NCBI RefSeq assembly: GCF_018860155.1
Contig: NZ_JAHKNI010000015.1
Span: 1-64,000, forward strand
Direction of reading: 5' to 3'
DNA: 64,000 nt
Source of the DNA: Nocardia albiluteola
Lineage (GTDB): Bacteria; Actinomycetota; Actinomycetes; Mycobacteriales; Mycobacteriaceae
This document shows, one piece after another, positions 51,147-60,588 of this stretch. Below the pieces are notes generated by a model, which searched no databases, was not told the DNA's origin, and saw only the letters and a program-made list of their open reading frames with translations. The translations under genes were made by a program, and so were the position numbers. Every line of letters begins with the position of its first letter. The stretch's first letter is position 1.

Positions 51147-51956
51147 CTACACCTTGCGGCCCACACCGGCCAGACCGAGCGAGCGGCCCGGCGCCTCGTG
51201 CAGGTCGCGATCGGATTCCGGATGCCACAGCGGCAGCTCGACCACCCCGGGCTCGATCATCTCCCAGCCGTCGAACATGGCGGTGATCGCCGCGCGATCC
51301 CGGAATCGAAGGCCGGTATGGGAATCGTTGGCCGATTGCGCCTCGAGCCCGGCCGCGTCCTCGGGACGCTGTGCCGAGGTCAGGTGCGAGATCGCGACGT
51401 AGCTGCCCGCGGGCATCGCGTCCCGCAGCCGCGCGACCAGCTCCCGCGGCTGCTCGTCGTCCCGCACCAGGTGCAGCACCGCGACCAGCAGCAGGCCCAC
51501 GGGCTCGGACAGGTCGATCAGTCCGGATCTCGCGGCCAGGTCCAGCAGTTCGTCCGGTTTACGAAGGTCGGCCTGGACGGCCGCGGCGAAGTCGTTGCCG
51601 ATCAGGATCGTGCCGGCCTGGGTCACCGCCACCGGATCGATGTCGGCGTACAGCACCCGGGCCCGTGGATCGATCTGCTGCGCCACCTCGTGCACATTGC
51701 CGGCGGTCGGGATGCCGGAGCCGATATCGAGGAACTGCCGGATCCCTGCGTCGGAGAGATAGCGGACCGCCCGCCGCAGGAATGCCCGATTGCTCAGCGC
51801 CAGCCGCGGTAGATCGGGCACGAGCTTCTTGCCCATTTCGGCGGCCTTGCGGTCGATCTCGAAATTGTGCGAACCGCCCAGCAGGGCGTCGTACATCCGT
51901 GCCGGGCTCGCCTGCGTCATATCCACGCCCTCGGGCGCCCATGCCGGCCTGTCCAC
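51147..51956 (-). CDS. SAM-dependent methyltransferase (DUF574-type)
   Basis: A 269-residue member of the actinobacterial SAM-dependent methyltransferase family PF04672. It shows the family N-terminus ARMYDALLGGSHNFEIDRKAAE and the SAM motif FLDIGSGIPTAGNVHEVAQ. These proteins are very numerous in actinobacteria and their substrates are unknown. GTG 51956 follows AAAGGGG by six bases and begins MDRPAWAPEGVDMTQASPA. It is upstream of the PAS-GGDEF gene on the same strand. Confidence 0.85.
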   Translation of the reverse strand: MDRPAWAPEGVDMTQASPARMYDALLGGSHNFEIDRKAAEMGKKLVPDLPRLALSNRAFLRRAVRYLSDAGIRQFLDIGSGIPTAGNVHEVAQQIDPRARVLYADIDPVAVTQAGTILIGNDFAAAVQADLRKPDELLDLAARSGLIDLSEPVGLLLVAVLHLVRDDEQPRELVARLRDAMPAGSYVAISHLTSAQRPEDAAGLEAQSANDSHTGLRFRDRAAITAMFDGWEMIEPGVVELPLWHPESDRDLHEAPGRSLGLAGVGRKV

Positions 51957-52111
51957 TCGAAACCCCTTTGCATCCTGCACGCGTGAGTCGAGCCGTTCCC
52001 CGGCTCGCCGTGCGAGATGTGATCGCGGTTCGTTCACCCGCACGGGTGCATCTGAAATGCTAGCCGTGCGCGCCCCCGGCGGCGGGCAGAGTGTCGATCT
52101 TGGCGCGCCGG

Positions 52112-52897
52112 TCACACCAGGTTGATCGAATCCAGCACCCGGGTGCCGATTTCGGCATCGCCGGTGACGGCGACGGCGCAGGCGCGCCAGGGCACCCGGC
52201 GGGTGCTCCACTGCGGGAACTCCGGCGACAGTCCCGCGATATGGGCCGCGGCCCCGGCGGCCCGGCCCGGCCGCACCCGCAGGCGCCCGCCGTGCGGCTC
52301 CAGGCGCCACGTGCCGCCGCCGGGCCCGGTGAGCGTCAGCGCGACCGGATCCTCGAGCCAGTTGAGCGCCTCGCGATGGGAATGTTCCAGCAGGGTCATC
52401 AGCCAGTTCAGGATCGCGGTCATGCGGCGGGCGTCGGTGGCCGGGGCGGGCCGGTCCAGGGCCGTGGCGATGTCGTGGCGCAGGTGGGTGTGCCACTCGA
52501 AGAGCAGGATCGCGGGTGCGAGTTTGACTGGGTACCAGCCCAATTCGGCGATCGGAGTGCGAATCAGGCGCAGGCCCGGCGCGGTCAGCACGGCCAGTGC
52601 CGCGCATCCGCGGCGGCTCCACGCGCCGAACTCGGCGAGCAGGGGCGCGCCGGCATCGGGCTGCCTGTCGTGGACCAGTTGCTCGTTCAGGCGCTCCAGA
52701 TTGTGGGTTGTCATGTACGGGACCATGTCCCGGGAGACCACGGCGCGCACCGCGGTGGTCATGTGCACGAAAACATCCGTGATCGACCAGCCCGCCGCGG
52801 CGCTGGGCGCCCGCCACTCGGCCTCGCCGAGGCCGTCGCAGAAGCCCAGCACGGTTCGGCGTTCGTCGCGCAGTGCGAGCAGATACGGGGAGCTCAT
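52112..52897 (-). CDS. DinB/mycothiol-dependent maleylpyruvate isomerase-fold protein
   Basis: A 261-residue protein of the MDMPI/DinB-like fold. The metal-site histidines appear as DVFVHMTTA near residue 48 and FEWHTHLRHD in mid-protein, the pattern of mycothiol-dependent isomerases and related transferases. Mycothiol is expected in this lineage. The actual reaction is unknown. ATG 52897 begins MSSPYLLALRDERR; an earlier in-frame ATG adds a Gly-rich leader. A C-terminal lipid-transfer-like SCP2-type domain (ALTLTGPGGGTWRLEPHGG) may follow. Confidence 0.78.
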   Translation of the reverse strand: MSSPYLLALRDERRTVLGFCDGLGEAEWRAPSAAAGWSITDVFVHMTTAVRAVVSRDMVPYMTTHNLERLNEQLVHDRQPDAGAPLLAEFGAWSRRGCAALAVLTAPGLRLIRTPIAELGWYPVKLAPAILLFEWHTHLRHDIATALDRPAPATDARRMTAILNWLMTLLEHSHREALNWLEDPVALTLTGPGGGTWRLEPHGGRLRVRPGRAAGAAAHIAGLSPEFPQWSTRRVPWRACAVAVTGDAEIGTRVLDSINLV

Positions 52898-53249
52898 CGC
52901 GCTGCTCCCACGACCACCGGACACCTCATCGAGTCCGCACATTACCCGGTGGCGGGCAGGATGTCCGCGTCGCGCGCGGTTTCCGGAGTGTCATCGTTTA
53001 CCAAAAGATTGCTGAAATTCGATGTCCGACTCGCCGATTCGGCTGGGTGTCCGTTTGGACGGGCGGCGCGCCGAAGGCTTACTATCCTGCCTGGTGGTCG
53101 AGTGTGAAAGCGGCGGCGGGCGCAGGCTGTTGCTGAACAATTGCCTGTGTCGGAGGCGGTGCTCGAGGTCCGCCGGCGATGTGGACTTGTCGGTGTCATG
53201 GGGCATGCTCTTGGCACGCAGACGTCCACGAACCCGCCCGGAGTGCACC
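52898..53249. other. 352-bp interval upstream of the DUF6319-like gene
   Basis: Divergent spacer. It contains AT-richer sequence near 52990-53020 that could hold a promoter. An open frame continues upstream of 53250 but is Arg/Cys-rich and unlikely to be coding. Confidence 0.4.
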
Positions 53250-54026
53250 ATGTCAGCCCGACAAACGAAGCCGCAACCGTTGTCCGACACAGAAGTTCGG
53301 CAGATCGCCGCGGACCTTGCCGCGGGTCGCCCGCCGATGGTGTGGTTCACCGCGGAGGCGGTCGGAGTGCCCGAGGGGCGTTCCGGCAAGGTGCTTGCCC
53401 TCGGTGATCCGTCCGAGGGCGATTTCCTGCAGGTGAAACCCACGGGCTCCAAGGATGTGTTGTCGTTCTCGCCCACCGAAGTGACGCTGACCAAACCGGC
53501 CCGGCGCCCCGCGCCCGAGGCCGCCGCGAAACCCAGGAAGGACACCCCAGTGAGCATGCCCTCGTCCGTCGCACCGTCCGTCGCCTCCTCGCCCCTGCCG
53601 CCGAGCCCCCGCCCGGTGAGCACGCCCGAGGCCCCGGCCGCGTCGAAACCGGCTCCGGCGGAAGCCGATGGCCCCGCCGAGGGCGCAGCGCCCAAGGGGG
53701 CCGCGGCCAAGTCGGCGTCGCGTCCGGCTACCAAGGCGGCCGCCGCTGCGCGCAAGCCGAAGCCCCCGGAGGTCACGGTGACACTCTCCGGCACCGCCGA
53801 CGGCGAATGGACCGTCGATGTGGTCAACGGCAAGAAGCGCACGGTGCGCGGGTTGGCGGTAGCCGGCTCGGCGGTTGCGCAGGCCGCGAAGCTCCTGCAT
53901 CCCGAGGTCGCCGAGGTGGTGGATTCGGTCCTGGATTCGGTGCGCAGCTCGCAGCGTGCCAAGGTGGAGCAATTGCAGTCCGAACTCGATCAGGCCCGCC
54001 GCGTGCTCGACGAGCTGCAGGGCTGA
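53250..54026 (+). CDS. Ala/Pro-rich protein with a conserved N-terminal domain (DUF6319-like)
   Basis: A 258-residue protein. Residues 1-75 form a compact domain (RQIAADLAAGRPPMVWFTAEAVGVPEGRSGKVLALGD) that I associate with the DUF6319 group; the middle is an Ala/Pro/Lys linker; the C-terminus is a second small domain ending in a coiled coil (VEQLQSELDQARRVLDELQG). The second half carries TVTLSGTADGEWTVDVVNGKKRTVRGLAVAG. It could be a nucleoid- or ribosome-associated protein, but this is a guess. It ends 14 bases from a convergent GGDEF gene. Confidence 0.6.
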   Translation: MSARQTKPQPLSDTEVRQIAADLAAGRPPMVWFTAEAVGVPEGRSGKVLALGDPSEGDFLQVKPTGSKDVLSFSPTEVTLTKPARRPAPEAAAKPRKDTPVSMPSSVAPSVASSPLPPSPRPVSTPEAPAASKPAPAEADGPAEGAAPKGAAAKSASRPATKAAAAARKPKPPEVTVTLSGTADGEWTVDVVNGKKRTVRGLAVAGSAVAQAAKLLHPEVAEVVDSVLDSVRSSQRAKVEQLQSELDQARRVLDELQG

Positions 54027-54040
54027 ATTCCCGGGCCGGC

Positions 54041-55930
54041 CTAGACGGTCGTCTCGCGGTGCTGCCGGGGCCCACGCTTGTCGTTCCGCCAGGTTCGCCG
54101 GGCCTCGGGATGTCCGTGGGGGCGCATTTCGTCCTGGAAGACGTACCCGAGTGAATACTCCTTGGCGTGGTACATCGCCGAATCCGCCTCGCGGAGTAGG
54201 TCGTAGACCGTCACCTCGGGGGGCGCGCCGTCCCGGGGAGTCGAGGGGTGCGGGCCGACCGCCGGGCTCGGCGTGAGGTGCCCGTGCTCCTGCGCTGTGT
54301 GAGATTCCTTGGGCGGCTTGCCAGTCGGTGACGCGGCCGCGGGCTCGTCGGGTGTCGCTCCCGCGTCGGGCGCGTTGCGGGGAGATGTTTCGGTGGGCGT
54401 GCCGGTCGGTGTGTGGGCACCGTCTCCGCTCGCGGGTACCGCCGCGGTGTGCACACCGTGCGCCGGCGCCGCGATGTGCACGCCGTGTGTGGGCGTCGCG
54501 GTGTGATTGCCGTCGGACCGTCGCTCGTCCGGTGCTCCCCCCGGCCCGGCGTCGTCGTGCCGGACATCGGAACGCGGTGCGCCGCAGGCGATTCCGATGC
54601 TGGCCGTGATCGATACCGCGCCGACGCTTAGCTCGAACGGCTTGCCGAAGGCCGCGATCAGCTTCTCGGCCAGCGTTGCGGTGTCCGTGCGGTCGGCGCG
54701 GGTCAGCACGACGAATTCGTCGCCGCCGTAGCGGGCGGCCACGTCGTCGTGGCGGATGACGCGGCGGATGCGCGCCGCCGCGTTGGCGATCAGCTCGTCC
54801 CCGATGGCATGTCCGTAGCTGTCGTTGACCGCCTTGAAGCCGTCGAGGTCGATGAACAGCAGGCACAGTGTGCGTCCCGCCCACCGCTCGTGATTGCGGG
54901 CCGGGGCCTGCAGCAGTGCCGAGCGGTTCAGCAGTCCGGTGAGCATGTCGTGGTCGGCCTGATACTGCGCGCGCCGCTCGCTGCGGGCGCTGCGCACGAT
55001 GGCGCGCTCGCTGCGCAGCAGCACACCGATCAGCAGCAGCGCCAGCAACACCGACTCCACCGCGCGGTCGTAGACGCCGGGCCGGCTGGTCACGGTCGGC
55101 ACCAGCGCGGCCACCACCAGCACCGCGGCGATCACGCCGGCGCGCTGGCGGGACTGGTCCGGGTGGACGCGCCGCTGCTGGCTCAGGGTGACCATCGTCG
55201 GATGCAGCGCCGCGAGGCCCACCAGCAGAAAGGAAATCAGCAGCGGGACAACCAGGATCCGGTGCGCCACGTGCAGCGTACCGGCGGCCTCGAGGTTGTA
55301 GCCCAAATCGGCCAGCAGGATCATGGCCAGGCTCGCATGCAGCAGGCGCAGCGAGGTCTCCGCGCGCGTGGACGTGACCACCGAATGCACGACGACGGTC
55401 AGCAGCAGCGCATCGATCACCGGATAACAGGCCGCCACCAGAGCGGAAGGGCGCACACCTTGATCCAGCAGCGGTGAGATCAGCAGAGTCCACGAGGCCA
55501 GTAGCGCACCCAGGCCGATCAGTCCGGAGTCCAGCAGCAGGCCGCGGCTGTCACGGGCGCGGCGCGGCGTGAGCCACAGCAGCGCCGCGACGAAGACCCC
55601 GGCGTACCCGCTCAGGGTGAAAACATCGTCGAAGAGGTAGTGATTGGTGCCGAACAGTTCGCGCAGCGCGATGCCGATCGTGAAGAGCACGACCGATCCG
55701 GCCAGCAGGTACCACGGCATGGGGGCCGGCGAACTGTAACGACGCAGCCCACGCACGATCATCGCGATCGATGCGGCCAGCACCGCGCCCAGGACGATCG
55801 CAATCACCGCCGTCAGGGAGGTGAGCAGCGGCAGCGCGATCGTGAGCGCCGCGACCATCGGCATAAACGCACCCCACAGCGGCCTGGCCAGATGCCGGGG
55901 GTCCGCAAAATGCCGTATGCCGAGCACCAT
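54041..55930 (-). CDS. Membrane GGDEF diguanylate cyclase with a large repeat insertion
   Basis: A 629-residue protein. The N-terminal half has about nine to ten hydrophobic segments; the GGDEF domain begins near residue 335 with the signature RYGGDEF around 399-404. At about residue 450, after ITASIGIACG, the domain is broken by roughly 120 residues of Pro/Ala/Gly/His/Thr low-complexity sequence containing HGVHIAAP/HGVHTAA repeats, then resumes as DLLREADSAMYHAKE to the end. Catalytic residues are intact, so activity is possible. The insertion is not a feature of the family. ATG 55930 is the best start. Confidence 0.83.
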   Translation of the reverse strand: MVLGIRHFADPRHLARPLWGAFMPMVAALTIALPLLTSLTAVIAIVLGAVLAASIAMIVRGLRRYSSPAPMPWYLLAGSVVLFTIGIALRELFGTNHYLFDDVFTLSGYAGVFVAALLWLTPRRARDSRGLLLDSGLIGLGALLASWTLLISPLLDQGVRPSALVAACYPVIDALLLTVVVHSVVTSTRAETSLRLLHASLAMILLADLGYNLEAAGTLHVAHRILVVPLLISFLLVGLAALHPTMVTLSQQRRVHPDQSRQRAGVIAAVLVVAALVPTVTSRPGVYDRAVESVLLALLLIGVLLRSERAIVRSARSERRAQYQADHDMLTGLLNRSALLQAPARNHERWAGRTLCLLFIDLDGFKAVNDSYGHAIGDELIANAAARIRRVIRHDDVAARYGGDEFVVLTRADRTDTATLAEKLIAAFGKPFELSVGAVSITASIGIACGAPRSDVRHDDAGPGGAPDERRSDGNHTATPTHGVHIAAPAHGVHTAAVPASGDGAHTPTGTPTETSPRNAPDAGATPDEPAAASPTGKPPKESHTAQEHGHLTPSPAVGPHPSTPRDGAPPEVTVYDLLREADSAMYHAKEYSLGYVFQDEMRPHGHPEARRTWRNDKRGPRQHRETTV

Positions 55931-56342
55931 CTCCCCTTATCCGCTCCGGTCCTCCATGAAGAATCGTGTTCTGCGGCGGGTCTGAACCGGCCTGCCGCGC
56001 GCGGGCGTCGGTGGACGAAAACAAGCGTTGTGGTACGTGCAGATGCCCCAGCCGATGTCCACACACTCGGCCGCCGAGACTCGGGCGACCGATTCGATCA
56101 TGACATGAATGGCGGCTCCTTGTCGCGCACCCGAGGCCGCCAACGTGCTCGAGCTTGATCGAAGGGTGCCTGCCGTGCGTGCCGACGTGTCGGTCACGAG
56201 ATTACAGGGGCGGGCCGTGGCGCCGATGCGGAATGCGCGAGCCCCGGTCAGACCACCCTGCTATGTGAGCGTTAACGGGCCGCTATGATCCCCGCAATGG
56301 CCGACCGGCCATCGGAGGATTTTGATCGAAACAGGAGGCTGC
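55931..56342. other. 412-bp intergenic region
   Basis: Upstream of the sodium symporter gene. It contains the 8-base palindrome CGTTAACG at 56270-56277, the size and symmetry of LacI-family half-operators, close to the symporter start. A minus-strand frame (55937-56197) is open but not convincing as a gene. Confidence 0.4.
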
Positions 56343-58085
56343 ATGCCACCCCATGCCGCGCCACCAGGAATCTTCGACTCGGTGCTGACCGCAGGACCGG
56401 CGCAGGCCGTGCTCGCGGAGGGCAACAGCCTGCGCCTGGACGCGGCCCCCGTCGACTATGCCCTGGTAGCACTGTATTTCATCTTCGTTCTGGGCATCGG
56501 CCTGCTGGCCCGCCAGCGGGTGTCGTCGAGTATCGACTTCTTCCTGTCCGGGCGGTCGCTGCCCGCCTGGGTCACCGGCCTGGCGTTCATCTCCGCGAAT
56601 CTGGGCGCGGTGGAGATCATGGGCATGTCCGCCAACGGCGCCCAGTACGGCATGCCGACCATGCACTACTACTGGATCGGCGCCATCCCGGCCATGCTGT
56701 TCCTCGGCGTGGTGATGATGCCGTTCTACTACGGCTCCAAGGTGCGCAGTGTGCCCGAATTCATGCGGCGGCGCTTCGGCACCGGCGCGCATCTGGTCAA
56801 CGCGATCAGCTTCGCGCTGGCGCAGGTGCTGATCGCGGGCGTGAACCTGTATCTGCTCGGCTCGATCGTGAACGTGCTGCTGGGCTGGCCACTGTGGGTG
56901 TCGATCATCGTCGCTGCGGTCATCGTGCTGTCGTACATCACCCTCGGTGGTCTGTCGGCGGCGATCTACAACGAGGTGCTGCAGTTCTTCGTGATCGTCG
57001 CGGCGCTGTTGCCGCTCACGCTGGTCGGCCTGCATCGCGTCGGCGGCTGGAACGGGTTGAGGGACAAGGTGTCCGCGCTGCCCAACGGTTCGGAGCAGAT
57101 TCACTCCTGGCCCGGTAATCAGCTCAGCGGCTTCTCCAACAACTTCCTGTCGGTCGTCGGCATCGTGTTCGGCCTGGGCTTCGTGCTCTCGTTCGGGTAC
57201 TGGACCACCAACTTCGTCGAGGTGCAGCGCGCGCTTGCCACGCATTCGATCTCCGCGGCCCGGCGTACCCCGATCATCGGCGCGTACCCGAAGATGTTCA
57301 TCCCGCTGATCGTCGTCATCCCCGGCATGATCAGCGCGCTGATCGTCCCGCAGGTGGCCGAGTACAAGGCGACCGGCAAGGGCGATGTCACCTACAACGA
57401 CGCGCTGCTGTATCTGATGAAAGACATCCTGCCCAACGGACTTCTGGGGGTGGCGCTGGCCGGGCTGCTGGCGGCGTTCATGGCCGGTATGGCGGCGAAC
57501 ATCTCGGCCTTCAACACGGTGTTCAGCTTCGACCTGTGGCAGCAGTACGTGGTGAAGGACAAGCCGGACGGGTACTACCTGAAGGTGGGCCGCTGGGCCA
57601 CGGTCGGCGCCACCGTGATCGCGATCTTCACCGCGTTCATCGCCGGGAACTTCTCGAACATGATGGACTACCTGCAGACGCTGTTCTCGTTCTTCAACGC
57701 GCCGCTGTTCGCCACGTTCATCCTGGGCATGTTCTGGAAGCGGATGTCCGCCACGGCCGGTTGGGTCGGCCTGGTCTTCGGCACGCTGTCGGCGGTCTTC
57801 ATCTTCATTCTCAGCAAGATCGACGTGATCAACCTGTCCGGTCAGGGCTCGAGCTTCCTGGCCGCCGGTGTGGCATTCGTGGTGGACATCGTGTTGAGCA
57901 TCATCGTCAGCCTGGTGACCGCGCCCAAACCCGCCGCCGAGCTGGTCGGCCTGGTCTACTCGGAGACGCCCAAGGAACAGCTCACCGACGCCGGCGCCGG
58001 CTCTCTGCCCTGGTACCAGCGCCCGGTGCTGCTCGCCGGAATCGCGCTGGCCCTGGTCATCGTGCTGAACATCGTCATCGGATAA
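56343..58085 (+). CDS. Sodium:solute symporter (SSS family, sugar type)
   Basis: A 580-residue SSS transporter with about 14 membrane segments. Family segments DFFLSGRSLPAWVTGLAFISANLGAVEIMGMSANGAQYGM and GFVLSFGYWTTNFVEVQRALA are characteristic of sodium/galactose-type symporters. The C-terminal cytoplasmic part ends with a last helix. AGGAGG precedes ATG 56343 by six bases; an upstream TTG was rejected. A small membrane protein follows 12 bases later and probably forms part of the same transporter unit. Confidence 0.87.
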   Translation: MPPHAAPPGIFDSVLTAGPAQAVLAEGNSLRLDAAPVDYALVALYFIFVLGIGLLARQRVSSSIDFFLSGRSLPAWVTGLAFISANLGAVEIMGMSANGAQYGMPTMHYYWIGAIPAMLFLGVVMMPFYYGSKVRSVPEFMRRRFGTGAHLVNAISFALAQVLIAGVNLYLLGSIVNVLLGWPLWVSIIVAAVIVLSYITLGGLSAAIYNEVLQFFVIVAALLPLTLVGLHRVGGWNGLRDKVSALPNGSEQIHSWPGNQLSGFSNNFLSVVGIVFGLGFVLSFGYWTTNFVEVQRALATHSISAARRTPIIGAYPKMFIPLIVVIPGMISALIVPQVAEYKATGKGDVTYNDALLYLMKDILPNGLLGVALAGLLAAFMAGMAANISAFNTVFSFDLWQQYVVKDKPDGYYLKVGRWATVGATVIAIFTAFIAGNFSNMMDYLQTLFSFFNAPLFATFILGMFWKRMSATAGWVGLVFGTLSAVFIFILSKIDVINLSGQGSSFLAAGVAFVVDIVLSIIVSLVTAPKPAAELVGLVYSETPKEQLTDAGAGSLPWYQRPVLLAGIALALVIVLNIVIG

Positions 58086-58097
58086 GGAAGTGATGTA

Positions 58098-58331
58098 ATG
58101 CTTTTCGACATCCGCACTATTGTCGGGGCGCTCATGGGGCTGTACGGAATCGTGCTGATCATCGTCGGGGCGATGAAGCACAGCGCGGCGGATCTGGCCC
58201 GCAGCGGTGGGTGGAACGTCAACCTGTGGTCGGGAGTCGCGATGGCGGTTCTCGGGGTGGGGTTCCTGGTGTGGGTTCGGTTGCGGCCCACCCAGATTCC
58301 GCCGTCCCAGCCGATCGATTCGGCCGAGTAG
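58098..58331 (+). CDS. Small membrane partner of the sodium symporter
   Basis: A 77-residue protein with two hydrophobic helices (TIVGALMGLYGIVLIIVGAM and LWSGVAMAVLGVGFLVWVRL). It is the small protein typically found directly after SSS sugar symporters in actinobacteria. AAGGAAG precedes ATG 58098. Role unknown, probably assembly or stability. Confidence 0.8.
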   Translation: MLFDIRTIVGALMGLYGIVLIIVGAMKHSAADLARSGGWNVNLWSGVAMAVLGVGFLVWVRLRPTQIPPSQPIDSAE

Positions 58332-58350
58332 ACCGCGCCCTCTCGTAGAT

Positions 58351-58384
58351 CCGCACCCGCTCCGGCCGTCCGGAGCGGGTGCGG
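58351..58384 (+). terminator. Stem-loop after the symporter operon
   Basis: A perfect 15-base-pair stem, CCGCACCCGCTCCGG (58351-58365) with its complement at 58370-58384 and a four-base loop. No T tract, but likely the operon end. Confidence 0.65.
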
Positions 58385-58449
58385 CTATGTCGGGGGCCGG
58401 TGTGCCGGTCGCCGTCGTGGTGGCCGATCCCTGAGTACTGTCTGGAGAC

Positions 58450-59265
58450 GTGAACGACACCGGACTCGTCGGAGTGCAGAAGACCCTCAGCCCCGTCCTG
58501 CGGGCCAAGGCGCTGGACAACCGGTTACCGGACCCGATCCTCGGTGACACCTGGGCCGAGCAGGCGATGCGCCGCCTCGACCCGGGGTACGACCGCCGCA
58601 GATTCGGCACCAGTCAGCTGGGCCTGGCCGCCGTGGTGCGCGCCAAGGTCCACGACGACTGGGCCCGGAGCTTCCTGGCCGAACACCCCGACGCGGTGGT
58701 GCTGCACCTGGGCTGCGGGCTCGACGCTCGGGTGTTCCGGATCGACCCGCCCGCCACCGTCGACTGGTTCGACCTCGACTACCCCGACATAGTCGAACTG
58801 CGGCAACAGTTTCTGCCGTCCCGCGAGCACTACACCCTCATCGGCTCCAGCGTCACCGACCTGACCTGGCTGGACCGCATTCCCCGCGGCCGTCCGGTGC
58901 TGATGGTCGCCGAGGGACTGGTGCCCTACCTGACCGAGGCCGACCTTCGGCGGCTGCTGACCGGCATCGTCGAGGCCTTCCCCAGCGGGGGGATCCAGTT
59001 CGACACGGTCGCGGTCTGGGCGTGGCGCACCTCGAAATGGGATCCGACGTTGCGCCGATACGGCACCCAGTTCCATTGCGGCTTCGACGATCCGGCCGCG
59101 CTGGCCCAGTGGCACCCGCGCCTCGAGTTCGTCGACGAGGCCCCGATGAACGACTCGCCGCTGTTGATGGCCAAGGCGCCCGCGAACACGCGCCGTATCT
59201 TCCGCCTGCTGAATCTGCTGCCGGGTATGGCACGGTCCACCCGCATCGTGCGGTTCCGCTTCTGA
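58450..59265 (+). CDS. Class I SAM-dependent methyltransferase (leucine carboxyl methyltransferase type)
   Basis: A 271-residue methyltransferase of the LCM/PPM family common in mycobacteria. SAM motif VVLHLGCGLDARVFR is followed by DWFDLDYPDIVELRQQFLP and the late VMVAEGLVPYLTEADLRRLL, all typical. The substrate is unknown; mycobacterial relatives methylate polyketide or O-containing small molecules. GTG 58450 has GGAGA only two bases upstream, so GTG at VQKTL eight codons later may be the true start. Confidence 0.83.
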   Translation: MNDTGLVGVQKTLSPVLRAKALDNRLPDPILGDTWAEQAMRRLDPGYDRRRFGTSQLGLAAVVRAKVHDDWARSFLAEHPDAVVLHLGCGLDARVFRIDPPATVDWFDLDYPDIVELRQQFLPSREHYTLIGSSVTDLTWLDRIPRGRPVLMVAEGLVPYLTEADLRRLLTGIVEAFPSGGIQFDTVAVWAWRTSKWDPTLRRYGTQFHCGFDDPAALAQWHPRLEFVDEAPMNDSPLLMAKAPANTRRIFRLLNLLPGMARSTRIVRFRF

Positions 59266-59365
59266 TTCCCCGAGGGCCGACACCGCGAATGCGGTCACTG
59301 CGCGATGCGATTGCGGCATCGAGGAATCCGCGCCAGGTGCGGGGCGGAGACCGCGTCGACGTCCG

Positions 59366-60466
59366 TCAGATGATGCCGAATGCGACGAGTATGCCGATGA
59401 TCAGCAGGACGCCGGCCGTTATCAGGTTGGCGCCCTTGTCGATCCACGCGCCGCGCAGCTGGTAACCGGCCAGGGTGCCGAGCATCGTCAGACCGACGAT
59501 GGTGCCGATAGTGACCAGGGAGAACACGAGCAGCGTGCCGAGGGCGGCGGCGAGACCCGCGGCGCTGGCGGCCAGGAAGACCGGAAGGATCGTCAGGTCG
59601 GGGGAGGCGGCGGCGCCGAAGGGGACCGCGAACGCCAGGAATCGTGCTGTGCGACTGCGGTTGTCGGCGTATTCCGGGGCGTTGGCGATGGCGTCGTTCG
59701 CGTGGGAATGCGTGTGGGCACCGGCTCCGGTGCGCCCGGCGTCATGGCCGTGATCGTGGTCGTGGGTATGCCGCGCAGGGGTACTCGTCGCGACTGCGAG
59801 CGTGGCCGCCGCGTGCTCCGGCGTGTGGTCGTGGGCGCCATCGTGGCTGTGCCCGTGGGTGTGGACCTGTTCGCCATCGTCGTCGTGCCCATGGTTGTGG
59901 GTGTGCCCGTGGTCATGTGAGTGGTCGTGGGTGTGCCCGCCGGCGTGAGCGTGTTCATGATCGTGCGAATGCTGGAGTGCGGTGCTCGTGGCGACCGTAA
60001 GCGGTTCAGCCGCAGCCCGAGTCGCGTGGTCGTGAGCCTTCTCGTTGTCGTGGCCATGTCCGTGATGGTGATTGTGCGAATGGCCTCGGCCATGTGCGTG
60101 CCCGTGCCCGTGTCCGTGGCTGTGCCCCCCGTTTTCGTCGTGGCTGTGGCCATGACCGCGGCCCAGCAGTTCCAGCACAAGGAAGATCGCTCCGGTGGCC
60201 AGCAGTACCCCGCCGACGATCAGGTTCTCGTGGCGCTCGACGGTGGAGCGGAATTGCAGGCCGACGCCGATGATGATCGCGCCCAGCAGCAGCGAGAAGC
60301 CGACGTGCGCCAGGCCCGCGAGTCCGGACAGTCGCAGCACCCGGCGCAGCGGATAGCGCTGGGTGCGGGCGATGACCGACAGCGGGACCCAGTGGTCGGG
60401 CAGGACGGCATGACCGAAGCCGACGCCGGCCGCGGCGGCGAGCAGAGCGGGTGCGGTGAAACTCAT
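59366..60466 (-). CDS. NicO/RcnA-type metal transporter with a large His-rich loop
   Basis: A 366-residue membrane protein with about six hydrophobic segments. An N-terminal HAVLPDHWVPLSV motif carries the metal-binding histidines of the NicO family. Between the third and fourth segments lies a 150-160-residue loop with about 47 histidines, mostly HGHGHSH and HDHDH types, which should bind nickel, cobalt or zinc. Parts of the loop repeat (LTVATSTALQHSHDH and LAVATSTPARHTHDH), suggesting duplication. Probably exports metal. ATG 60466 lies 14 bases from a perfect inverted repeat and diverges from ArsR. Confidence 0.85.
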   Translation of the reverse strand: MSFTAPALLAAAAGVGFGHAVLPDHWVPLSVIARTQRYPLRRVLRLSGLAGLAHVGFSLLLGAIIIGVGLQFRSTVERHENLIVGGVLLATGAIFLVLELLGRGHGHSHDENGGHSHGHGHGHAHGRGHSHNHHHGHGHDNEKAHDHATRAAAEPLTVATSTALQHSHDHEHAHAGGHTHDHSHDHGHTHNHGHDDDGEQVHTHGHSHDGAHDHTPEHAAATLAVATSTPARHTHDHDHGHDAGRTGAGAHTHSHANDAIANAPEYADNRSRTARFLAFAVPFGAAASPDLTILPVFLAASAAGLAAALGTLLVFSLVTIGTIVGLTMLGTLAGYQLRGAWIDKGANLITAGVLLIIGILVAFGII

Positions 60467-60480
60467 GTTCGGAAATATAC

Positions 60481-60508
60481 TCTCATCTTCACTGATGTGA
60501 AGATGAGA
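60481..60508. promoter_or_regulatory. ArsR-type operator between nicO and arsR genes
   Basis: Perfect 12-base arms TCTCATCTTCAC (60481-60492) and GTGAAGATGAGA (60497-60508) around TGAT. It lies 15-42 bases upstream of the exporter start, where a repressor would block the promoter. Length and symmetry suit a dimeric SmtB/ArsR protein. Confidence 0.85.
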
Positions 60509-60588
60509 ACATGAATGGTTGACACACCGGGTTGTGAACCGCCGGGTGTCACACTGGGTGGGCGACTGCGACAGAAGGACGGCGATCG

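Noticed and set aside
53022..53249. Upstream extension of the DUF6319-like gene
   Set aside because: The extension is Arg/Cys-rich without protein-like features; ATG 53250 starts a compact domain.
55937..56197. 86-codon minus-strand frame upstream of the symporter
   Set aside because: Mixed composition and no start signal; more likely non-coding leader.
56283..58610. Minus-strand frame of about 775 codons opposite the symporter
   Set aside because: His/Asp/Gln-rich shadow of a membrane protein gene; no start signal or domain.
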